Assembly (NCBI RefSeq): GCF_019597925.1
Contig: NZ_CP080442.1
Span: 2,150,001 to 2,214,000, forward strand
Direction of reading: 5' to 3'
DNA from: [Clostridium] scindens
GTDB taxonomy: Bacteria; Bacillota; Clostridia; Lachnospirales; Lachnospiraceae
DNA length: 64,000 nucleotides
Part shown: piece after piece, positions 1 through 7,729 of the stretch
How the letters are laid out: every line of letters begins with the position of its first letter
Numbering within the stretch: position 1 is the first letter of the stretch
Position numbers and translations under genes: made by a program
Notes under the pieces: model-generated
The model's database searches: none
What the model was told of the DNA's origin: nothing
What the model saw: the letters and a program-made list of their open reading frames with translations, nothing else

Positions 1-878
1 TCTACTTCTTTCTGCGCCTTCTCAACCATCTCCTCAATTCTTGCCGGATGGATACGTCCGTCAACAATCAATTTTTCCAGCGCAATTCTCGCGACTTCTC
101 GTCTTATTGGATCAAAGCCTGATAATACAACGGCTTCCGGAGTATCATCGATAATCAGCTCTACGCCTGTCATCGTCTCCAGGGTACGGATGTTCCGTCC
201 TTCCCGTCCAATAATCCTTCCTTTCATTTCATCACTTGGAAGCTGTACAACCGAAATTGTAGTCTCCGCAACATGATCTGCCGCGCATCTCTGGATTGCA
301 GTGACGACATATTCTTTTGCCTTCTTGTCTGCATCTTCCTTCGCCTGCGCTTCCATTTCTTTAATCATCTTCGCAGTATCATGCTTCACATCTTCTTCAA
401 CAGTTTTTAACAAATATTCTTTTGCTTGTTCGGAGGTAAGTCCTGAGATTCTTTCTAGTTCCTGTACTCTCTGCTTACTCAGCTCTTCAACTTTCGCCTC
501 GCGCTGCCTAAGCTGTTCTTCTTTCGCTGTAAATCCTGCTTCACGCTTCTCAATTGCATCTGCCTTTTTCTCTAAAGCCTCTTCTTTGGAAAGAACGCGT
601 TTCTCGTATCTCTGCAATTCTGCCCTACGTTCCTTAGTCTCTTTCTCAAGCTCATTCTTGTTCTTGATAGACTCTTCCTTAATTTCCAAGAGAGACTCCT
701 TTTTCTTGGCCTCAGCTGTCTTAACCGCATCATCAATGATCTCTCTGGCTTTGCTATCTGCATTTCCAATCTTAGATTCTGCATTCTTCTTCAGATTAGA
801 AACCGTCACAAAGTGGCTGATGACCGCTGCAGCTATGATAGATACAATGATTACAGCAATTGCTATTCCTATCGGCAC
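1..878 (-). CDS. rny: Ribonuclease Y, N-terminal part (cut by window edge)
   Basis: Membrane-anchored endoribonuclease that starts bulk mRNA decay in Firmicutes. The visible 292 codons show an N-terminal membrane helix (about residues 3-23), a long charged coiled coil rich in Glu, Lys and Arg (about 30-180), then a KH RNA-binding domain with the GRIIGREGRNIR signature. The catalytic HD domain lies beyond base 1. I chose the GTG start at 878 because AAGGAGG sits 7 bases upstream and the protein then begins directly with the membrane anchor. It follows recX on the same strand after 72 bases. The family match is very clear. Only the missing C-terminus limits the call. Confidence 0.95.
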   Translation of the reverse strand, partial: MPIGIAIAVIIVSIIAAAVISHFVTVSNLKKNAESKIGNADSKAREIIDDAVKTAEAKKKESLLEIKEESIKNKNELEKETKERRAELQRYEKRVLSKEEALEKKADAIEKREAGFTAKEEQLRQREAKVEELSKQRVQELERISGLTSEQAKEYLLKTVEEDVKHDTAKMIKEMEAQAKEDADKKAKEYVVTAIQRCAADHVAETTISVVQLPSDEMKGRIIGREGRNIRTLETMTGVELIIDDTPEAVVLSGFDPIRREVARIALEKLIVDGRIHPARIEEMVEKAQKEV

Positions 879-950
879 AGGAGCACCTCCTTATTTAATT
901 TTCATTGTACAAATACAACACTTAAATTTTATACTGTTTTCACAAAGATG

Positions 951-1565
951 TCAAGCATTCCACTCAGAAACTTGTATCACTTGACGGATGTCTTCATAAT
1001 GAAAGCCTTTGCGTACCAGATAACCCAGTATTTTCTGGGTTTGCGCATGGTCTGCCGTACGCGGATCATACTTTTTCTTTTGCAAAATCGCCTCGATTGC
1101 CGCCCGGGAATCCTCATTTCCATAACATTCCTCAAAGGCCTGCTCGATCAATTCCTTCTCTACGCCCTTCTGGCTCAAGGCTGCATACAGTTCTTTCCGG
1201 CTCTTCTTATCCTTCCGGCTCTCGATGAAACTTCTCGCATACTCCATATCATCGATGTACCCAAAAGATTTTACATACTCCACAGCCTCTCCGACAATAT
1301 CTTCCGGATACCCGCCAAGCGCAAGCTTACTCCTTAACTGGGACTCGGTACGCCCCATATCGGTCAGCAGATGCATGGCCCGTAGTTTGGCCCGCTTAAG
1401 CACGATATCATTACGTATCTTCTGATACTGCGCTTCCTCAAGGCTGCCTTCTTCCTCTATATGATAGCGGGACAGTTCGCCTTTGTATAATACAAAGGCG
1501 AACTGTCCGTCCAGATATATCTTATATTTTGACTTCGTCACCGGCTCTATCTTCGTCACCGTCAT
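951..1565 (-). CDS. recX: Regulatory protein RecX
   Basis: RecX family, 204 residues, within the normal range. It binds RecA filaments and modulates strand exchange. The protein has the family's alpha-helical three-helix repeats, with motifs such as LGYLVRKGFHYEDI near the C-terminus and KLALGGYPEDIV in the middle. Its ATG lies two bases beyond the recA stop codon, so the two genes are translationally linked and share the SOS-controlled recA promoter. The Firmicutes order recA-recX-rny is kept here. Confidence 0.93.
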   Translation of the reverse strand: MTVTKIEPVTKSKYKIYLDGQFAFVLYKGELSRYHIEEEGSLEEAQYQKIRNDIVLKRAKLRAMHLLTDMGRTESQLRSKLALGGYPEDIVGEAVEYVKSFGYIDDMEYARSFIESRKDKKSRKELYAALSQKGVEKELIEQAFEECYGNEDSRAAIEAILQKKKYDPRTADHAQTQKILGYLVRKGFHYEDIRQVIQVSEWNA

Positions 1566-1567
1566 CC

Positions 1568-2641
1568 TTATGCTTCCTCTTTGGCCTTTCTGCCTGTTGC
1601 CTTCTTCTCCTCCGGCTTCTCTTCTTCTGCAGCAGATGACGGATCCCGGTCAAGGTCATAGTATTCCCGGATCTTCTTCTCCAACTCTTCCATCACTTCC
1701 GGGTGCTCGGCCAGATATGACTTGGCGTTCTCCCTGCCCTGGCCGATCTTATCGCCATTGTATGCAAACCAGGCGCCGCTTTTGTTGATCAGGTCAATGC
1801 TTACTGCCAGATCCAGGATGTCACCCTCCTTGGATATGCCTTTTCCAAACATAATATCAAATTCTGCTTCCTTAAACGGAGGCGCGATCTTATTCTTCAC
1901 AATCTTGACACGGGTCCTGTTCCCCACCATCTCGCCGCTCTGCTTCAGAGTCTCTATCCTTCTGACATCCATACGGATGGAAGCATAGAACTTCAGCGCC
2001 CGGCCTCCCGTGGTCGTCTCAGGATTGCCGAACATAACGCCTACCTTCTCTCTTAACTGGTTGATGAAGATCACGACGCAGTTAGACTTGCTGATAACTG
2101 GAGTCAGCTTGCGCAGCGCCTGGGACATCAGCCTTGCCTGGAGTCCTACATGGCTGTCCCCCATATCTCCTTCGATCTCCTGCCTTGGAACCAGAGCAGC
2201 AACCGAGTCTACCACTATGATATCCATAGCGCCGGATCTTACCATGGTCTCAGCAATCTCAAGCGCCTGATCCCCGCTGTCAGGCTGCGAAATATATAAC
2301 TCATCTATATCAACGCCGATATTCTTGGCATAGGCCGGATCCAGGGCATGCTCTGCGTCAATGAATCCAGCGATTCCTCCGCGCTTCTGAACCTCTGCAA
2401 TCATATGTAATGCAACCGTCGTCTTACCACTGGATTCCGGGCCATATACCTCGACCACGCGCCCCTTCGGAACGCCGCCAAGCCCCAGCGCCAGGTCAAG
2501 GCTTAAGGAACCTGTGGGAATCGTCTCCACTGCCACCTGAGCCGCGGGATCGCCCAGCTTCATAACCGTGCCTTTTCCAAAATCCTTCTCCAACTTTGCT
2601 ATCGCTGCATCCAATGCCCGCTTCTTATCATCACTTGCCAT
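1568..2641 (-). CDS. recA: Recombinase RecA
   Basis: RecA recombinase, 357 residues. It forms filaments on single-stranded DNA, catalyses strand exchange and stimulates LexA self-cleavage. The Walker A motif GPESSGKTT is at residues 67-75, the Walker B region IIVVDSVAAL lies downstream, and the L2 region FINQLREKVGVMFGNPETT is intact. The C-terminus ends in a Lys/Glu-rich tail. A GGAGAAT ribosome site lies just upstream of the ATG at 2641. The promoter and SOS operator are in the 5' region at 2665-2720. Confidence 0.98.
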   Translation of the reverse strand: MASDDKKRALDAAIAKLEKDFGKGTVMKLGDPAAQVAVETIPTGSLSLDLALGLGGVPKGRVVEVYGPESSGKTTVALHMIAEVQKRGGIAGFIDAEHALDPAYAKNIGVDIDELYISQPDSGDQALEIAETMVRSGAMDIIVVDSVAALVPRQEIEGDMGDSHVGLQARLMSQALRKLTPVISKSNCVVIFINQLREKVGVMFGNPETTTGGRALKFYASIRMDVRRIETLKQSGEMVGNRTRVKIVKNKIAPPFKEAEFDIMFGKGISKEGDILDLAVSIDLINKSGAWFAYNGDKIGQGRENAKSYLAEHPEVMEELEKKIREYYDLDRDPSSAAEEEKPEEKKATGRKAKEEA

Positions 2642-2664
2642 AACATATTCTCCTTCTCGCTTAT

Positions 2665-2681
2665 CGAACGAACGTTCGTTC
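2665..2681 (-). promoter_or_regulatory. LexA/DinR SOS box (two overlapping operators) upstream of recA
   Basis: Bases 2665-2678 read CGAAC-N4-GTTCG, the exact Firmicutes LexA (DinR) consensus. The core 2666-2681 is a perfect 16-base palindrome made of GAAC GAAC GTTC GTTC, so a second GAAC-N4-GTTC overlaps the first, shifted by 4 bases. The site lies just downstream of the -10 element, where bound LexA would block transcription. No SOS box of this type was noticed elsewhere in the window. Confidence 0.93.
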
Positions 2682-2691
2682 TATGATTAAT

Positions 2692-2720
2692 ATACTATTA
2701 TAATTGCTTCAAAATGTCAA
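2692..2720 (-). promoter_or_regulatory. SigA-type promoter of recA-recX
   Basis: On the minus strand the -35 is TTGACA (2715-2720), the spacer is 17 bases and the -10 is TAGTAT (2692-2697). A fully consensus -35 suggests a strong basal promoter held down by the adjacent LexA site. Confidence 0.85.
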
Positions 2721-2846
2721 TATAAAATTCCTTAAAACATTGGAAACGCCCATACAGAACTGTACGGGGCAGAAAACACGAATATCACCCGAAATCACTA
2801 TTAAAATATCATACTTCTCCCCTATCCGTCAACAGGCAGCCGCAAA

Positions 2847-3467
2847 TTACGGCTGCCCGATTCTCTGATAGTATTTTTCTCTTTCTTTCTCCCAGTATAT
2901 TTTGTCTTCTTCGTTAATCTTTCTCAAGACTCTGCATGGATTGCCCACTGCGACCACATGGTCCGGGATATCTTTTGTCACTACAGAGCCAGACCCGATC
3001 ACCACGCCGCTTCCAATAGTAACGCCCGGGTTGATCACCGCATTTCCTCCAATCCACACATTGTCTCCGATAATCACCGGCTTGCCGAATTCCAGGCCTT
3101 CATTGCGCACGGCCGCATCAATCGGATGCCCTGCCGTATAGATCCCTACGCGCGGGGCAAGAAGCACATTGTCTCCGATGATTATTTCACAGACATCCAC
3201 CATAATACAGTCATAGTTGGCGTAGAAATTCTCTCCCACGCTGATATGGCATCCATAATCGCAGTGAAACGTCTGCTCTACGTGTACATTCTCCCCGGTG
3301 GATTTAAAGAGTTCCTTGATGATTTCTTTCCGCTCTTCCATCTGTTCCTCCGTCATGGAATTGAACAGCCTGGTCAGTCTCCTGGCCCGCATAAAGTCTT
3401 CATTCAGTTCCTTATCATCGTTCAGCTTATAGAGTTCGCCCATCAACATTAATTCTTTATTTGTCAC
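2847..3467 (-). CDS. Sugar O-acetyltransferase (maltose/galactoside acetyltransferase family)
   Basis: 206-residue acetyl-CoA-dependent O-acetyltransferase with the short N-terminal Mac domain (VTNKELMLMGELYK, then RARRLTRLFN) and a left-handed beta-helix of hexapeptide repeats, including the GDNVWIGGNAVINPGVTIG stretch that carries active-site architecture. I preferred the GTG start at 3467 because the family N-terminus begins there. The longer ORF from 3503 would overlap the upstream gene by 28 bases. The acceptor sugar cannot be read from sequence. The TAA stop lies in the loop of a GC-rich hairpin (2835-2857) without a clear T tract. Confidence 0.88.
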   Translation of the reverse strand: MTNKELMLMGELYKLNDDKELNEDFMRARRLTRLFNSMTEEQMEERKEIIKELFKSTGENVHVEQTFHCDYGCHISVGENFYANYDCIMVDVCEIIIGDNVLLAPRVGIYTAGHPIDAAVRNEGLEFGKPVIIGDNVWIGGNAVINPGVTIGSGVVIGSGSVVTKDIPDHVVAVGNPCRVLRKINEEDKIYWEKEREKYYQRIGQP

Positions 3468-3475
3468 TACCCTTC

Positions 3476-3943
3476 CTACCTTTCTTTGCAGACATCCACC
3501 CACTCCTTGTAATGGCTGTATTCTTCCAGTTCTTTGATATTCAGCTCGATCATGCTGTTCCCGCTGCCTGCGGCCGGGAATACCGTATCAAATCTTTGAA
3601 GGGAGACATCCAGATAGACCTCTATGCCCGCATGGATGGCAAATGGGCAGACGCCCCCTACGGCATGTCCGATCATGCTTTCTACATCTTCTATCTTCAG
3701 CATCTGCGCCTTGCATCCGAATTGGGCGCGGTACTTTTTATTGTCGATCTTCCGATCCCCGGCGGTCACCACCAGGATCACGGAATCGCCCAGATAAAAG
3801 GACAGAGTCTTGGCAATCCTTTTCGGCTCGCACCCCAGTGCCATAGCCGCCGCCTCCACGGTAGCGCTGGATTCCTCAACCTCGCGCACCCTGTCTTCTA
3901 TGCCATACTGCCGGAAATACGCTCTTACTTTTTCTATAGACAT
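3476..3943 (-). CDS. YbaK/EbsC-type aminoacyl-tRNA deacylase
   Basis: 155-residue protein of the YbaK / ProX / EbsC fold, which hydrolyses mischarged tRNAs (classically Cys-tRNA-Pro) in trans. The conserved lysine region CEPKRIAKTL, the DRKIDNKKY segment and the GHAVGGVCPFAI motif are all present. The ATG at 3943 has AAGGAGG 8 bases upstream and gives the usual family N-terminus (MSIEKVRAYF). It is followed closely by the acetyltransferase, so the two are probably co-transcribed. Its tRNA substrate is unknown. Confidence 0.87.
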   Translation of the reverse strand: MSIEKVRAYFRQYGIEDRVREVEESSATVEAAAMALGCEPKRIAKTLSFYLGDSVILVVTAGDRKIDNKKYRAQFGCKAQMLKIEDVESMIGHAVGGVCPFAIHAGIEVYLDVSLQRFDTVFPAAGSGNSMIELNIKELEEYSHYKEWVDVCKER

Positions 3944-4011
3944 GTTCTTATCCTCCTTATAAATCATGCTGCCATATAAATCATGCTACCATTATAAGAT
4001 TACAGAAGAAG

Positions 4012-4035
4012 AAAAGCAACCTTGCGGCTGCTTTT
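4012..4035 (-). terminator. Intrinsic terminator after the first dac gene
   Basis: Minus-strand hairpin with a 10-bp stem (AAAAGCAGCC / GGTTGCTTTT, one G-U pair) and a GCAA loop, starting immediately after the stop codon at 4036 and followed by a T-rich run. Confidence 0.75.
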
Positions 4036-5256
4036 CTACAGGCATACTCTTTGAAGCGCCTGATGAAGGCACCAGAATACGCTTCTTTTTTCTACTTTTC
4101 CATCCGTCACCACATCAAAGGACGCAATCTCTTCTCCTTCCAGAAGATACTGGATCTCCCCTACCTTCTGCCCCTTCTTTACCGGGGCCTTGAGGCGGTC
4201 TTTTACCTTCTTTTTGACCTCTGCCTTTTCATCTGTCTTCAAAAGGACGTTAATTTCTTTTTCTCCCCCTTTGACTACAGCCTGCACTTTGGATTCTCGC
4301 TTATATGGATTCCCGGCCGATACTCCTTCCTGAACTATGATCTTGGAAAGGGCGGGTTCCTCCCACACATTCCGGTACTCATAATTGGCAAGCCCATATT
4401 CCATCAAGGCCTTGGTATCCTTCCACTTATAGCCCTTGTTATTGGGCCATCCGCAGGCCAGCAGAGCCACGATAAACGTCTTGCCGTCCTTTCTTAGCGC
4501 GCCTACATAACAGTAGCCCGCATCGCCGGTAAATCCTGTTTTTCCCGTCAGAGCGCCATCCATCATATCCAGGAATGCATTGTGGTTATTGCAGGAGAAT
4601 TCACGGTCTCCTGCCACATTGGTAAAATGATAATTCTTTGTACCTGTGATCTCAAGGAATTCCTCCTTTTTTGGAGATTCCATGATACAATAGCGCATAA
4701 TAGAGGCCAGATCCCTGGCCGTTGTAGAGTGGGTTCCTCCATCATCGTAAGCGTCAAGCCCGTTGGGCGTCACAAAATATGTATCCTTGCATCCGATCTC
4801 CTTGGCCTTCTGGTTCATCAGTCCTGCAAATGCTTCCACGGAGCCGGCGATTCCTTCCGCAACCACTACAGCGCTGTCATTGTGGGATTCCAGCATCAGA
4901 GAATACAGAATATCCTTCAGATAGTACTCTTCCTTTCCCCTGACTCCCAGCCTGACTTTGGGCTGGCTGGCCGCATAGTCGGAAGCCGCCACGATCTGTC
5001 CCTCTTCCATATTCTCCAGAGCCAGTATGCACGTCATAATCTTTGTCGTGCTGGCCATTGGCTTTGCCTCGTTCTCATTCTTGCCAAATAAAACACGCCC
5101 ACTGTCAGCATCCATCAATACTGCTGACTGGGCGTACAGATTATCCGGCTCGTCCGCGGCATCCTGCTCTTTGGCCTGGGTGCTAAAGGGCTGGATCAGC
5201 AAAATACAAGCAAGGAGAATTCCTAATAATCGTTTCTTTCTCATCTGCCACACCAT
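4036..5256 (-). CDS. D-alanyl-D-alanine carboxypeptidase (DacF-like, peptidase S11)
   Basis: Low-molecular-weight penicillin-binding protein that trims the terminal D-Ala from peptidoglycan stem peptides outside the membrane. A signal peptide covers about residues 5-28 (basic MRKKR, then a hydrophobic core ending STQA). The three catalytic motifs are intact: STTK (69-72), SHN (124-126) and KTG (239-241). A C-terminal PBP5-type beta domain follows, with the VKKGQKVGEIQYLL motif. No good ribosome site separates the ATG at 5256 from a second at 5244, and the latter gives the cleaner signal peptide. It lies downstream of scpB, as dac genes do in several Firmicutes. Confidence 0.93.
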   Translation of the reverse strand: MVWQMRKKRLLGILLACILLIQPFSTQAKEQDAADEPDNLYAQSAVLMDADSGRVLFGKNENEAKPMASTTKIMTCILALENMEEGQIVAASDYAASQPKVRLGVRGKEEYYLKDILYSLMLESHNDSAVVVAEGIAGSVEAFAGLMNQKAKEIGCKDTYFVTPNGLDAYDDGGTHSTTARDLASIMRYCIMESPKKEEFLEITGTKNYHFTNVAGDREFSCNNHNAFLDMMDGALTGKTGFTGDAGYCYVGALRKDGKTFIVALLACGWPNNKGYKWKDTKALMEYGLANYEYRNVWEEPALSKIIVQEGVSAGNPYKRESKVQAVVKGGEKEINVLLKTDEKAEVKKKVKDRLKAPVKKGQKVGEIQYLLEGEEIASFDVVTDGKVEKRSVFWCLHQALQRVCL

Positions 5257-5314
5257 ACATCACCATGTTATTGCAATATATGTAGGCCGGGTTAAGACTA
5301 TTCTTAAAGACGCA

Positions 5315-5893
5315 TCAGATATCTAATTTTAACTGGATCTCTTCTTCCGCCTCTTCCTTAAAACTTTCCATCTGCTCAGGATTCAGGCTTGGAAGATCCT
5401 CTACCGACTGGATGCTGAACCTTCGAAGGAACTCTTCCGTCGTGCCAAACAAGATTGGCTTGCCAGGAGCATCCATCCTGCCTCTTTCGCACACCAGGTT
5501 ATACTCCACCAGTTTATTCACGGCATGGTCTGATTTCACGCCCCGGATCTTCTCGATCTCCAGTTTCGTAACCGGCTGCTTATAGGCGATGATGGACAGC
5601 GTCTCCAGCAGGACGTCTGTCAGCACGTACTTCTTAGGCTGCTTCGCCACCCGGATCAGATACTCGTACATCTGCGTCTTCGTACACATCTGAAACGCGT
5701 CTTCAAGCTCGATAATCCTGACGCCCCTGTCTTCTGCATCATACTTGTCCATCATTCTATGTATAATCTTTCTGGTCGTTTCTTCGTCATGCTCGATAGC
5801 GGCCGCAATCTTATTCAGTTCCACCGACTCGCCCATGGTGAAAAGAATCGCCTCTATCACGCCTTCTAATTTGTTGATTTCCACTTCTTCCAT
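5315..5893 (-). CDS. scpB: Segregation and condensation protein B
   Basis: ScpB, kleisin-associated winged-helix subunit of the SMC-ScpAB condensin, needed for chromosome organisation and segregation. 192 residues with two winged-helix domains; the signature LETLSIIAYKQPVTKLEIEK and the RGRMDAPGKPILFGTTEEFL motif are clear. I chose the ATG at 5893 (MEEVEINKLEGVIEAILF), 16 bases after the scpA stop and with a GGAAAGG ribosome site. The longest ORF would overlap scpA. Confidence 0.95.
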   Translation of the reverse strand: MEEVEINKLEGVIEAILFTMGESVELNKIAAAIEHDEETTRKIIHRMMDKYDAEDRGVRIIELEDAFQMCTKTQMYEYLIRVAKQPKKYVLTDVLLETLSIIAYKQPVTKLEIEKIRGVKSDHAVNKLVEYNLVCERGRMDAPGKPILFGTTEEFLRRFSIQSVEDLPSLNPEQMESFKEEAEEEIQLKLDI

Positions 5894-5909
5894 ACTACCT
5901 TTCCCACAC

Positions 5910-6659
5910 TTAAGATTCACATTTCGACAGAATCATAATATCGTCAAATGGCTGTTCCTGCCGGATCATGATCACGCCTTCCTTCATCAGCTGCAAAATA
6001 GCAAGGAACGTTACCACGATCTGCGTTTTGGAACTCTGCTTTTTTAGCAGTTCCCGGAAACTGAATCTGCCATGGCTTTTCGCATATTCCGTGACATAAT
6101 CAAGCTTATCCGGCAATGTGACCTCTTCCTTTTCGATCTTGCCAAACTTGCTGCGGACAGGGTCGATCTTATCCACCTGTTTCTTCATCACATCCTTAAA
6201 GATGCGGTTTAACTTGGAAAGGGTCAGATCCCCCAGCAGGGCATCCAGATCTACTGGCTCTACATAGCCCAGCACTTCCTGTGGAATCGTAGGCGCCTTA
6301 TACATCACCTGCTCGCCCTCCACCTGCCTGTCCCGCAGTTCATAGGACATATACTTGTACATCTTGTACTCCAGCAGCTGCTCCACCAGTTCCTGCCTGG
6401 GATCCTCTTCTTCTCCCTCCTCATTGACTTCCTTCGGAAGAAGCATTCTGCACTTGATATCCAGAAGTGTCGCAGCCATCACAAGGAACTCGCTCATGAT
6501 GTTCAAATCTTCCTTGTCCATGGCCTTGATGTAGTCCATATACTGGCTCGTGATCTCCACGATCGGAATATCATAGATATCGATCTTATTTTTATCTATC
6601 AAATGTAGAAGCAGATCCAGCGGTCCTTCGAAGACCTGCAGTTTTACCGGAATTCCCAT
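5910..6659 (-). CDS. scpA: Segregation and condensation protein A
   Basis: ScpA kleisin of the SMC complex, 249 residues. The N-terminus has the hallmark FEGPLDLLLHLIDKNKIDIYDIPI, followed by SEFLVMAATLLDIKCRMLLP. A C-terminal winged-helix segment contacts the SMC head. scpA-scpB form a tight pair, with dac downstream and a metallophosphoesterase upstream. Confidence 0.96.
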   Translation of the reverse strand: MGIPVKLQVFEGPLDLLLHLIDKNKIDIYDIPIVEITSQYMDYIKAMDKEDLNIMSEFLVMAATLLDIKCRMLLPKEVNEEGEEEDPRQELVEQLLEYKMYKYMSYELRDRQVEGEQVMYKAPTIPQEVLGYVEPVDLDALLGDLTLSKLNRIFKDVMKKQVDKIDPVRSKFGKIEKEEVTLPDKLDYVTEYAKSHGRFSFRELLKKQSSKTQIVVTFLAILQLMKEGVIMIRQEQPFDDIMILSKCES

Positions 6660-6733
6660 AGATATCCCTCACACTCTATCTTTTATCGTCACAATTGTAT
6701 TATTATACAGGATTTTCCTGCTTTTCACAAGTT

Positions 6734-7597
6734 TTAATCCCCATTCAGCACAAGAACTACCATTTCCGCCGGATTTAACAGACGGATGGGGACGGAGTGG
6801 GCACCTAAGCCCTTGCTTACGACTACCGTAGCATCCTCTTCCCTGTAGATGTCTCCCGAGTATTTGGGAAACAGGGTAAAGTCCGGAGCGATCACGCCGC
6901 CGATTCCCGGAATCCTTACGATTCCGCCGTGGAGATGTCCAGAAAGTATCAGATCTGCTCCCCATTTTCTATATGCCGCCACATAGGCAGGATTATGGGC
7001 CAGCAGTATCTGGTAGGAAGAATCCGCCGTCCCTACCCTGGACTCGATCTCTTCTTCTTCCATCGGCCGCCTTCCAAACTTCCGGTAGCCGTCAAGCCCG
7101 ATCTCAAGTCCGGTAATGCAGATGCTCTCGCCATCCCATGGAATCCTTACGGACTCATTTTCAAGAAATACGATCCCAGCGCTTAAAAGCCGGCTCTGAT
7201 AGTCTTCATAGGACTGGCTATATGCTTCCGGCCGTTCTTTTAACTTCTGCTCGTGGTTTCCATTGGCATAGAATACCTTGCAGATGGACGGAAGGCGGCA
7301 AAGAAAGCGAAGCGTGTCTTCATAGGAATTTCCGTCCTTTCTTACCAGCATGTCCCCGCCAATCAGGATCAGATCCGGCCGGGCTCTGATAATTGCCTGA
7401 AACAGCCTCCCATTCTCCTCTCCATAACTGTAGTTATGCAGATCGCTCAAGAATACGATCCGCTTCTCTTCCTGCAGCCCCGCCAGCTTAGGGGATGCAA
7501 TATTATATACCGTTGTTCTGAATCCATGCAGTTCCCGGATATTTTCAACGATCATTCCCAAGATGATGATTACAATAGCAATGATTAGAATATTCAA
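6734..7597 (-). CDS. Membrane-anchored metallophosphoesterase (YkuE/YaeI-like)
   Basis: Calcineurin-like phosphoesterase, 287 residues, with an N-terminal membrane helix (about residues 2-20). The metal-binding motifs are intact: SDLHN, GGDML, GNHE and the late SGHLHGG. It probably faces the cell-envelope side and may act on a lipid or envelope phosphoester, but the substrate is unknown. A TTG start at 7597 is preferred: GGAG lies 8 bases upstream and the protein then begins with the membrane anchor. The longer ORF from 7633 would add 12 residues containing that ribosome site. Confidence 0.85.
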   Translation of the reverse strand: MNILIIAIVIIILGMIVENIRELHGFRTTVYNIASPKLAGLQEEKRIVFLSDLHNYSYGEENGRLFQAIIRARPDLILIGGDMLVRKDGNSYEDTLRFLCRLPSICKVFYANGNHEQKLKERPEAYSQSYEDYQSRLLSAGIVFLENESVRIPWDGESICITGLEIGLDGYRKFGRRPMEEEEIESRVGTADSSYQILLAHNPAYVAAYRKWGADLILSGHLHGGIVRIPGIGGVIAPDFTLFPKYSGDIYREEDATVVVSKGLGAHSVPIRLLNPAEMVVLVLNGD

Positions 7598-7706
7598 CCT
7601 ATCTTCTCCTTTAACTCCTGCAGCGGCCGCCATCCTTACGGCATGTCCGCCTTAACCATTATATAATTAATCTTTGGAATTTGCAATCTTCTGTATAGAC
7701 AGCAAA

Positions 7707-7727
7707 GATAGGGGAAAGCCCCCTATC
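7707..7727 (-). terminator. Hairpin terminator after the second dac gene
   Basis: Perfect 8-bp stem GATAGGGG/CCCCTATC with a 5-base loop, two bases past the stop codon at 7730 and followed on the minus strand by TTTGCT. The T tract is short, so efficiency is uncertain. Confidence 0.6.
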
Positions 7728-7729
7728 TT

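Noticed and set aside
301..984. 227-codon plus-strand ORF
   Set aside because: Antisense to RNase Y. It has a Ser/Phe-rich composition typical of the reverse of a Glu/Lys coiled coil, with no ribosome site and no family match.
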